A DNA stretch of 26,399 nt, from the IMG/VR virus record IMGVR_UViG_3300027905_000210, positions 1 to 26,399 of that record; one strand, 5' to 3'. How positions within the stretch are numbered: the first letter of the stretch is position 1; each line of letters opens with the position of its first letter. Of this stretch, positions 16,693-22,703 are shown piece after piece. The translations under genes and the position numbers were made by a program. This DNA comes from a virus. The notes under the pieces are model-generated. The model did not search any database. It was not told the DNA's origin and was given only the letters and a program-made list of their open reading frames with translations.

Positions 16693-16965
16693 GTGGGTGA
16701 CCGCTATTATCCTGACAGCGATCTACAGGGCTGGCGACAGGGCGGCAACAATCGAGAATATCCAGGGTATCGCATGGAGCGTTTTATCTGTTGCGAGAAC
16801 GATCCCGACTGCGATGCGCCGTGCGTCGCGCATCCGTGGGGCACCGAGGAGGGCGAGGAAGAACGCTTCCGACGCGGGCGTGGCGCTATCCGCATGTCGC
16901 GGCTGTTGCTCGCCATCGGTTTGTTTTTTGGCACCCTCTATATTGTGGTATGTCTATGGCCGTGA
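16693..16965 (+). CDS. small protein with C-terminal membrane anchor
   Basis: The 90-residue protein has a soluble part with five Cys (ICCENDPDCDAPCVAHPW near residue 32), an acidic/basic stretch, and one hydrophobic segment at the C-terminus (LLLAIGLFFGTLYIVVCLW). The second GTG (16693) is chosen because AAGGAGG sits seven bases upstream; the GTG at 16687 is too close. It overlaps the Tat-exported gene by a few bases, so the two may be translated together. Role unknown. Confidence 0.55.
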   Translation: MGDRYYPDSDLQGWRQGGNNREYPGYRMERFICCENDPDCDAPCVAHPWGTEEGEEERFRRGRGAIRMSRLLLAIGLFFGTLYIVVCLWP

Positions 16966-17537
16966 ACCGACGCTCGTTTCTCGCTCGCACCGCTTCCTTG
17001 GGGCTGTTTTACGGCCTAGGCTACAGCATCGTTCGTGCGCAAGGGTTTGATCGTCCGGCCGATCCGACTGACAATATCGAGTATATTGATGAGGACCGCG
17101 CTCGGTGGTTTGAGGCGCTCACGCGCACTGATGTCGTGGATGACAAGGCAAACGGCACCGTCGTCGAAGCGGCGCCGCAGAGTTGTTGCAATGCTGGCGA
17201 TGGCTACCCGATCATCATCGACGAGGATGCCTATCCGCCGCACAGTGGCAAAGAGGAGAACGGCACCGCGCATGTTATAGACCCGAGCGCAAAGATCATC
17301 ATGGTGCCAAACGGCAAGGAAGCGGACGGTTCGACCCATTACACTCCGAAGTATCGCCCGGCGATCACCGGCAATCTGACGTTCCATTTTTCCGGCAACA
17401 AGATCACGCGCGAGATTGAAGGCAATCCGACCAAGACGGCGTGGCTATTCGCGAAGGTCGGCTATCCGAGTGAGGGCATGGACGCCGGTCAAATAAAGAT
17501 CGTCTACTGTATCGTTCCACTGCCGCCGAGTGCCTAA
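16956..17537 (+). CDS. Tat-exported protein, unknown function
   Basis: The 193-residue protein begins with a clear twin-arginine signal: NRRSFLARTASLG, then a hydrophobic stretch to about residue 22 and a likely cleavage after VRAQG. Tat substrates fold in the cytoplasm before export, often with a cofactor. The mature part has a conserved-looking CCNAGDGYPIIIDEDAYPP near residue 70 and a C-terminal KYRPAITGNLTFHFSGNK. It resembles small periplasmic proteins found in alphaproteobacteria, but I cannot name the family. An ATG at 16950 is also possible. A terminator follows at 17652. Confidence 0.7.
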   Translation: MAVNRRSFLARTASLGLFYGLGYSIVRAQGFDRPADPTDNIEYIDEDRARWFEALTRTDVVDDKANGTVVEAAPQSCCNAGDGYPIIIDEDAYPPHSGKEENGTAHVIDPSAKIIMVPNGKEADGSTHYTPKYRPAITGNLTFHFSGNKITREIEGNPTKTAWLFAKVGYPSEGMDAGQIKIVYCIVPLPPSA

Positions 17538-17651
17538 TGATCTCCCACCGCTCAGCTACGTTGCGTTAACCATCTGGATTGATGCCTATTGACGCCGAGT
17601 CCGAAGTCTGAATCAATGCGAACGGCTGACGAGGTACGAGCCAACAATTCC

Positions 17652-17669
17652 CCGCTAAGAGCGGTTTTT
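17652..17669 (+). terminator. rho-independent terminator
   Basis: CCGCT, loop AAG, AGCGG, then TTTTT. It lies downstream of the Tat gene and just before the promoter at 17692, so it separates two transcription units. Confidence 0.75.
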
Positions 17670-17691
17670 GGTCACGATTCTTGTCAGCCAC

Positions 17692-17721
17692 TTGACACTT
17701 AGACTCAGGCGTGGTTACACG
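17692..17721 (+). promoter_or_regulatory. alpha-type promoter ahead of the ParB-like gene
   Basis: TTGACA at 17692-17697 within ACTTGACA, as at 7061; the -10 is weak (TACACG, 18-base spacer). An ATG at 17727 falls about where transcription would start, as at 7100. Confidence 0.45.
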
Positions 17722-18005
17722 ATTCCATGATTCCGAGATTCACGACGCTGCTCAGAGCTAGAATCCTGCCCCGTGATAGGGGCGGCGATATAGAGCGCGG
17801 ACGCGAGTTTCGTCTTGAGGATGTTTACAGAATTGGTAAGCCTTTGCGAGACCAATGTCGTCCTCTCAAACACGTGGAATCTTATGAGGCTACATCTCGG
17901 TGTTGTCTCGAAAGGTTACGCGACAATGACGGACTTCGTTTTCTTGACAACGACGCCACGTATATGTGGCCGTCAGTAGACCGCTACGGCGGTAGGAGTA
18001 TGAAC
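17722..18005 (+). other. long leader or N-terminal extension of the ParB-like gene
   Basis: From the ATG at 17727 the frame stays open for 91 codons into the ParB-like gene. The extension has no recognisable domain and no Shine-Dalgarno, while AGGAG at 17994-17998 sits seven bases before the ATG at 18006. Either this is a structured leader of about 280 bases or a leaderless N-terminal extension. The stretch 17538-17651 before the terminator shows no gene. Confidence 0.4.
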
Positions 18006-19151
18006 ATGTTAGACCAAACTAGAACCGAGGGTGTGATAGGCGCAAAGTTGAGAGAGGCTATCGCGGCTAAGGAAACGGCGATAAAGGAAGGTCGTATGCG
18101 CCGTACAGGTGCTCCCGGCGCATTCGCCGATAAGGTGATTATCCCGGACATACCGTTTACGGAGGCGGCATTGCCGCCGGACCTTGGCCGGTGCCCGCCG
18201 TGGGCGGCCGGGTTATTCGTTGTCAAGTGGGTCAGGGTTTCTCTCTTTGATTTGCCGGACTACCACGGCAACCGCTCGCCATGGAAAAACCAGACACGCC
18301 GCAACGCTCTTAACGGGCATCTGCGGCGTCGCGGGGGTTTTGACCTGTCGATCATGGACCCTCTCGTCGGAAACCTCAACTCCAAAACAGGCCGTATCAA
18401 TATCATTTGTGGCGCTGGTCGGTGGTGGATGGCGGAGCAACAGAAGGATCGCCCGGTTACTTCCTTGCCGGTGCGGCTCGCCGTTGACCTGTCATACGAG
18501 AAGGAGCGCGACTGGTATAAATGGGACCTGAAAGAGCGCACTAAAGGTTCGCCGCTCGACGAATGGCTTGCGGATCGTGGCACTAACGAAATGACCGACA
18601 AGATAATGACGTGTGTCGAGAAAAATAAGTTCGAGATTACCGGCGGTCGAAAGGCGGCAAAAGGTCACCATATATCGCTCAATGCTTGCGTGCTTGCGTG
18701 GTATATGGGCGACGAGACAACGGATGTGCTTGATTTGGTACTCAACCATGTCAAGAATACTTCGTGGGGCAGCTCCCCAAATGTCACCAGCACTCATATG
18801 GCATTTCTTGCTGTGCTGATCGGCCGCAATCGCGCGGTTTTTAGGACCAAAAACGCAAGTGATCGGCTACGCGAGACTATGAACGGGATGACGCCGGGAG
18901 CACTTCACAAGGACGCCTTCTCTAACGCGGCCGACCGCGAAATTAGGAAGGCTCAGCCCCGGCATCTAGCGTGGTTGATGGGCGGCCCCTTCTTGGAGAC
19001 GAAGAAGATCGGCTATAACGCGCGACTCGGAGCGGCGAATAAGATCAAGTCGAGCAGTCTTGTGTTCGAATGGCCGAAGGATCATCAAGACTACAAGCGG
19101 CTTCGCGATGTGTATTGGCCGTATCCGCCGAAGCCGGACACTGACGACTGA
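18006..19151 (+). CDS. ParB/Srx-like phage protein
   Basis: The 381-residue protein has a ParB/sulfiredoxin-like core at about residues 75-200. It shows NGHLRRRGGFDLSIMDPLVG, then INIICGAGRWWMAEQ, which occupies the place of the family's DGxHR-A motif, followed by strands and a helix containing WYKWDLKERTKG. Phage members of this superfamily bind or nick DNA or act as regulators. The C-terminal 180 residues are helical, resembling the tail of DUF6551-type proteins. The canonical DGxHR is degenerate here (GAGRW), so nuclease activity is uncertain. Start chosen at 18006 for AGGAG; the in-frame 17727 start remains possible. A strong terminator follows. Confidence 0.6.
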   Translation: MLDQTRTEGVIGAKLREAIAAKETAIKEGRMRRTGAPGAFADKVIIPDIPFTEAALPPDLGRCPPWAAGLFVVKWVRVSLFDLPDYHGNRSPWKNQTRRNALNGHLRRRGGFDLSIMDPLVGNLNSKTGRINIICGAGRWWMAEQQKDRPVTSLPVRLAVDLSYEKERDWYKWDLKERTKGSPLDEWLADRGTNEMTDKIMTCVEKNKFEITGGRKAAKGHHISLNACVLAWYMGDETTDVLDLVLNHVKNTSWGSSPNVTSTHMAFLAVLIGRNRAVFRTKNASDRLRETMNGMTPGALHKDAFSNAADREIRKAQPRHLAWLMGGPFLETKKIGYNARLGAANKIKSSSLVFEWPKDHQDYKRLRDVYWPYPPKPDTDD

Positions 19152-19173
19152 TACAAACGTTCTTGAGTTCATC

Positions 19174-19208
19174 AAATCGGCGACTCGCGCGGTCGCCGAT
19201 TTGTTTTT
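19174..19208 (+). terminator. strong rho-independent terminator
   Basis: An 11-base-pair stem (AAATCGGCGAC / GTCGCCGATTT) with a seven-base loop is followed by GTTTTTG. It ends the ParB-like transcription unit; the A-rich left side could let it act in the reverse direction too. Confidence 0.85.
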
Positions 19209-19325
19209 GTACAACGTGCCCCGTTCTTAACTACTCTCCGAATAAATCTAAAACGAAATCAGACACTTGACAGGCCGTTGCAAATCGGCCACACACATCC
19301 TTGCCTAGTCTAGTTGGGTTACACC

Positions 19326-19997
19326 GTGGCTGAACTCTACAAACTGACATTTCCGAATGGCCGGGCGTATATCGGGGTCGCGCTAAACGCGAGACGGCGA
19401 TTTCAACAACATTGCGCGGCGAGAACCGAGGTTGGTTCGGCTATTCGGTTAGTCGGTCGTGAGCAGGTCGCACTTTGTGTTCTTGTTGTTGGGACTTCGG
19501 AATATCTTTATGGACTTGAACCGCGCGCTATTGAAGTCTTTCAAACTCGTTGGCCTCTTGGTTTGAATTTAGCGGCTGGCGGGGAGCGCGGGCGCAACGG
19601 TAAAAATAGACTGCCGCGAAGTCTTGAAAAACAGTCTCAGGCTATGCGCGGAAAAAGACATCCACAGACTACCGAGACGCGTGCCCGAATAGCTGCAACT
19701 CTTACAGGGCGTAAACATTCGCCCGAGTCGATAGAAAAAATGCGCGGTCCTAGACATGGGCCAGAAGCGCGTATGAGAATATCTCGCGCTCAACTTGGGA
19801 AGAAAAAGCCACCGCGCTCATTTGAGCACCGGCAGAATCTATCTCGCGCCAGATTGCCGCCAATGGGATCGCGGTTAGGGCGCACCATTCCAGCGCGGAG
19901 CTTGTGCAGGATTTGGAAAGCGGTTTCGCGTCTAAGACCAAGCTGGCGCTGGAACTGCACTGTCGAAATGCCCGGAGTCGAGGTTGCCGCAAGGTAG
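19326..19997 (+). CDS. GIY-YIG homing endonuclease with chimeric C-terminus
   Basis: The frame starts at GTG 19326 (TTG 19314 also possible); neither has a good Shine-Dalgarno. Residues about 3-85 are a GIY-YIG nuclease: LYKLTFPNGRAYIG carries the two-part signature, and LEPRAIEVFQT supplies the metal-binding Glu before GLNLAAGGE. Residues about 95-175 carry NUMOD3-type DNA-binding repeats (TRARIAATLTGRKHSPESIE and similar). From about base 19853 the frame enters DNA that is antisense to an IS1595-type transposase, so the last 48 or so residues are foreign and meaningless in family terms. The nuclease and repeat core may still work. It sits alone between a terminator and the DUF2815 gene. Confidence 0.75.
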   Translation: MAELYKLTFPNGRAYIGVALNARRRFQQHCAARTEVGSAIRLVGREQVALCVLVVGTSEYLYGLEPRAIEVFQTRWPLGLNLAAGGERGRNGKNRLPRSLEKQSQAMRGKRHPQTTETRARIAATLTGRKHSPESIEKMRGPRHGPEARMRISRAQLGKKKPPRSFEHRQNLSRARLPPMGSRLGRTIPARSLCRIWKAVSRLRPSWRWNCTVEMPGVEVAAR

Positions 19998-20235
19998 GCA
20001 CCCCAAAACCAAGTCGCCAGTGGCGTCCTGGTGTCCTGCATAACCGTTCCGGCGGTCAGCGGCGCGTCCGCTTGACAATGGCGGCATCGGAGCACCCGCC
20101 CGGATACTTCACGCCTTCAAGCCATTTGGCGCAAGCAGCGTCATCCGGGAACAGTTTTTGGAACTGTGGCAGGGTGCGCGGGAAAGGCTGGTTTTCCCAC
20201 TGGAAAATGTCATGGCGTGAGGCGGCTATTGTCAT
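19853..20235 (-). pseudogene. IS1595-family transposase remnant
   Basis: On the minus strand, an ATG at 20235 opens a frame typical of IS1595 transposase N-termini (FPDDAACAKWLEGVKYPGG). After YPGG the frame shifts, and another frame continues with VLRCRHCQADAPLTAGTVMQ, RTPLATWFWGAYLAATST and LHKLRAGMVRPNRDPIGG. The missing piece between the frames is where the first zinc-knuckle CxxC normally lies. All similarity stops at about 19853, before the DDE catalytic domain. The element is thus dead twice over: an internal deletion with frameshift, and loss of the catalytic half. It lies antisense to the GIY-YIG gene end. Bases 19998-20390 hold no other gene. Confidence 0.8.
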
Positions 20236-20241
20236 GAGTCC

Positions 20242-20270
20242 AATATAGTGCTAGTAGGCTTGGGTGTCAA
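20242..20270 (-). promoter_or_regulatory. near-consensus promoter of the IS remnant
   Basis: Read on the minus strand: TTGACA (20270-20265), 17 bases, TATATT (20247-20242), seven bases before the transposase ATG. This is the best sigma70 match in the window. It still points into the remnant and antisense to the GIY-YIG gene, so it may produce antisense RNA. Confidence 0.7.
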
Positions 20271-20310
20271 CCGGAAAAGCATGTCTCGCATTGCGTAAAG
20301 ACAGTTCGAC

Positions 20311-20339
20311 TTGACAATACCAACAAAAACAGTCATCAA
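20311..20339 (+). promoter_or_regulatory. putative promoter for the DUF2815 cluster
   Basis: TTGACA at 20311-20316, again within ACTTGACA; the -10 is weak (CATCAA at 17 bases, or ATCAAA at 18). It would give a leader of about 50 bases with AAAGGA before the ATG at 20391. Confidence 0.45.
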
Positions 20340-20390
20340 ACAGTTGCCTAAGACTTGTTGAAACAGTGAACAGAGAAAGGATGTGGTCTC

Positions 20391-21065
20391 ATGGCAAAAG
20401 CAACGAGAAAACGACTCATCACGCCGCGCTTCCGGGTATCGTTCCCGGACGTATTTGAAAAGCGCGTGTTTCAGGGACAGAGCGAGGAGAGTGCCCGCTT
20501 TTCTTGCGCTGCACTGTTCGAAGGCTTCGCGGTCGGCCCTCTCAAGACCGGCGGCACCGGCACTCTTATCAAGGTGCCCGAATCTTGGTCCAAGCAAGAG
20601 AAGGACTATTGGGCGGCGTTGATCGCCGAGTGCAATCGGGTCTCCATGGACGCCTTCAAAAAGCCGATGGGGGAACTGGATCGCAGCGTCTACAAGCTGC
20701 CCTTCCATCGCGGCGAAGAAAAGGAATACACGGGCTACGGTCCGGGTATTGTCTACGTCACCATGTCGGCGAAGAAAGTGAAGCCACAAGTGGTGCACGC
20801 ACGCGATCTGAACACCGGCATCGGTGCCGACGAGTTCTACGCCGGCTGTTACGCGCGGGCGACGGTCACGCCGTTCGCGTTCAACAATATCGGCAAGGGC
20901 ATTGCGCTCGGGCTGAACAGCTTGAAGAAGCTGAGCGAAGGCGAGCGTCTTGACTCGGTTCGTTCGGCCGCAGACGACTTCGGCGCAGACACCGAGGAGT
21001 TTGCCGACGAGAGCGATGCTGGCGGCACAGAGGCCGTCGAGGACACCGCCGCCGACTTCGAGTAA
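20391..21065 (+). CDS. DUF2815 protein, probable ssDNA-binding protein
   Basis: The 224-residue protein belongs to the phage DUF2815 family, usually found with DUF2800 nucleases and phage polymerases and thought to be a single-stranded DNA-binding replication protein. Visible family segments: ITPRFRVSFPDVFEKRVF near residue 10, YVTMSAKKVKPQVVHARDL near residue 122, DEFYAGCYARATVTPFAFNN and KGIALGLNSLKKLSEGERL near residues 145-185. It ends in a long acidic tail (ADDFGADTEEFADE and on), the kind of tail SSB-type proteins use to dock partners. AAAGGA lies upstream. It should coat the template strand for the polymerase at 22704. The ssDNA-binding role is family inference. Confidence 0.85.
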   Translation: MAKATRKRLITPRFRVSFPDVFEKRVFQGQSEESARFSCAALFEGFAVGPLKTGGTGTLIKVPESWSKQEKDYWAALIAECNRVSMDAFKKPMGELDRSVYKLPFHRGEEKEYTGYGPGIVYVTMSAKKVKPQVVHARDLNTGIGADEFYAGCYARATVTPFAFNNIGKGIALGLNSLKKLSEGERLDSVRSAADDFGADTEEFADESDAGGTEAVEDTAADFE

Positions 21066-21072
21066 GCAAACA

Positions 21073-21229
21073 CAGTGGGGCGGGGAACAGGCCTTCCGCG
21101 TGCGCACGCGGCTCGCCCCACTGCTAGGGGTCCTTTCCGAACTTGCCGCCTCCCGATGTTATCGGGAGCAACAGCCAAGCTAAGGACTGGACTGGCCGAA
21201 CGGAAGCGTAGAGTAACCTACGCTTCCGT
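21073..21229 (+). other. three consecutive perfect hairpins, possible structured RNA
   Basis: In the 214-base gap after the DUF2815 gene: (1) CAGTGGGGCG at 21073-21082 pairs with CGCCCCACTG at 21114-21123 and encloses CCGCGT/ACGCGG (21096-21101/21106-21111). (2) CTCCCGAT pairs with ATCGGGAG (21150-21157/21161-21168, loop GTT). (3) ACGGAAGCGTAG pairs with CTACGCTTCCGT (21200-21211/21218-21229, loop AGTAAC). None is followed by a T-run, so these are not ordinary terminators. They could be a non-coding RNA, an mRNA-processing or stability element, or a replication signal. Confidence 0.65.
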
Positions 21230-21279
21230 CACTTTCTCCCGGAGAGGCGGATGGCGTCACCACAAGCTCACAGGGCAGC

Positions 21280-21537
21280 ATGAGCAAAGCAGTTGTAAAT
21301 TTCAAAATTGAGCGTGCCGCCGAGGCCGTCGAGAGTCTGACCGTCGCAGTTTGCGCGGCCCAAGGGCATCCAGCGCCGTCCAAAGAATTCATCAACGTGA
21401 TCGACGCGCGTCAAGAGTTGCGCGAAGCATTCACTGAGTTTCTTGCCCCGACGCTCCGCGTTGTACCTTATGAGGCTCCCCCGGAGCCAACGAAGAAGCC
21501 ACCCCGCGATGACTCGATACCGATGACGAGAAAGTAA
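21280..21537 (+). CDS. unknown 85-aa protein
   Basis: The product is helical for residues about 8-60 (AAEAVESLTVAVCAAQGHP, then FINVIDARQELREAFTEFL), with a Pro-rich basic tail. The Shine-Dalgarno is weak (AGGG). Its TAA shares a base with the next ATG. Not recognised. Confidence 0.55.
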   Translation: MSKAVVNFKIERAAEAVESLTVAVCAAQGHPAPSKEFINVIDARQELREAFTEFLAPTLRVVPYEAPPEPTKKPPRDDSIPMTRK

Positions 21538-22253
21538 TGAACATCTATGCGACCCTGAATGGCGGCGTCGGCGACATGCTCTTGCGCATGGCACAGCCGG
21601 GCAACGACTTGGGGTACTTTGCCGACCTGAAATCGCGTGGCGATCACACGACCATGCTACAGGTCGCAGGCAATCACGAGTTCTCCGTCGATTTGTTCGC
21701 CGGTATGCAGCACATAGATAGCGTTGTGTATAGGTCGCGACCGATTCCCTGCTTCCCCGGCTTTCGGCGACTCAATCACAGCCATATCTCGGGTTTGAAG
21801 TGGGCGGCTCCTGAGATTGTGCTCGACGCCGACGAACAGCGCATTCTCGCCGATGTCATGCGCGAGCCTTACGTCGCGGTCCATATGTTCGGATCGCACC
21901 CCCACAAAATCCCGGCGAAGTGGGGTGTGTTACTTGCCGCATTGCGTGAGGCTCGGATACGAACGATACTGCTTGGCAGTGAAACCCAAGATGACCTGCC
22001 TCCTAAGTTGCGGCTGCATGTCGCGGTTGCTCAACGCGCTCGCAAGTTTATTGGGACACTGAGTTGCTTCAACTGCGCGGCGCAGATTGCGAAGGTTCCG
22101 TCGTTTGTCATCGTCAACCGCTCACTGCAAGACGGGACCATTTATCCTCTGATGCGGGCGAACCGAGCGCGCATCGAACCTTGGAACCTCGGACCCGGCA
22201 GGAAGTCTATCGAGCAAATTTACCACGAGGCGGCTGAGTGGGCGAAAATCTGA
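21537..22253 (+). CDS. glycosyltransferase family 9-like protein
   Basis: The 238-residue protein resembles GT-B fold transferases of the heptosyltransferase (GT9) type. NGGVGDMLLRMA at residue 8 matches the N-terminal glycine loop. VAVHMFGSHPHKIPAKWGVL (about residue 113) followed by TILLGSETQD matches the nucleotide-sugar domain. FIGTLSCFNCAAQIAKVPSF matches the late segment where the family has the acceptor/donor site. At 238 residues it is shorter than cellular enzymes (about 320-350). Phage versions may modify DNA bases, phage proteins or host surface sugars; the target cannot be told here. Confidence 0.7.
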   Translation: MNIYATLNGGVGDMLLRMAQPGNDLGYFADLKSRGDHTTMLQVAGNHEFSVDLFAGMQHIDSVVYRSRPIPCFPGFRRLNHSHISGLKWAAPEIVLDADEQRILADVMREPYVAVHMFGSHPHKIPAKWGVLLAALREARIRTILLGSETQDDLPPKLRLHVAVAQRARKFIGTLSCFNCAAQIAKVPSFVIVNRSLQDGTIYPLMRANRARIEPWNLGPGRKSIEQIYHEAAEWAKI

Positions 22254-22663
22254 AATTCGTCGAAACAGACGGTGGTCGGGCGGCGGCGGGCTTCGAGGGC
22301 GACGCAGGTGATTGCGTGGTGCGTGCCATCGCCATTGCAGCCGAGCGCCCGTACAGGGAAGTCTACAACAGGCTCCGCTACCAGACCGGCCGTGTGCGCC
22401 ACAGCAAGCGCCGTCCGAGTCCCGAGAACGGTATCGTCACAGCATACCCATGGTTCAAGGTGTACATGGCTGAGCTTGGATTTCGGTTCATAAGCTCCGC
22501 CGTACTTCCGAACAATGGACGCATAGTGGTGGAGACCGCCGATCACGCATTCGCGATCATCGCCCATGACGGCGAGTTCGAAGTACATGACACGCATATG
22601 AAACGGGTGCTCGCCCCTCGGCGGGGCTACTGGATTAAACGGCTCCCAGGAGTGAAGGCGTGA
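22238..22663 (+). CDS. papain-like-fold phage protein, possible cysteine peptidase
   Basis: The 141-residue frame starts at GTG 22238, seven bases after GAGG and overlapping the previous stop. EGDAGDCVVRAIAIAAERPY puts a Cys at the start of a helix, as in papain/C39-type folds. VETADHAFAIIAHDGEFEVHDT follows with a candidate His and Asp. This GDCxxRAIAIA family is widespread in phages, usually without a proven activity. A peptidase or transamidase role is inference from the Cys-His-Asp order. Confidence 0.65.
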   Translation: MGENLKFVETDGGRAAAGFEGDAGDCVVRAIAIAAERPYREVYNRLRYQTGRVRHSKRRPSPENGIVTAYPWFKVYMAELGFRFISSAVLPNNGRIVVETADHAFAIIAHDGEFEVHDTHMKRVLAPRRGYWIKRLPGVKA

Positions 22664-22703
22664 TGGGTCGTCGAAAATTGACATCTTATCGGGCGAGGTA
22701 CAG

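Noticed and set aside
17944-17965. TTGACA followed by TATATG in the ParB-like leader
   Set aside because: The spacer is only about 11 bases, too short for a sigma70 promoter.
19267-19313. TTGACA before the GIY-YIG gene as a full promoter
   Set aside because: No -10-like hexamer at 16-19 bases; kept only as part of the recurrent -35 motif observation.
20232-21107. A 291-codon minus-strand frame opposite the DUF2815 gene
   Set aside because: Shadow of DUF2815; no domain of its own.
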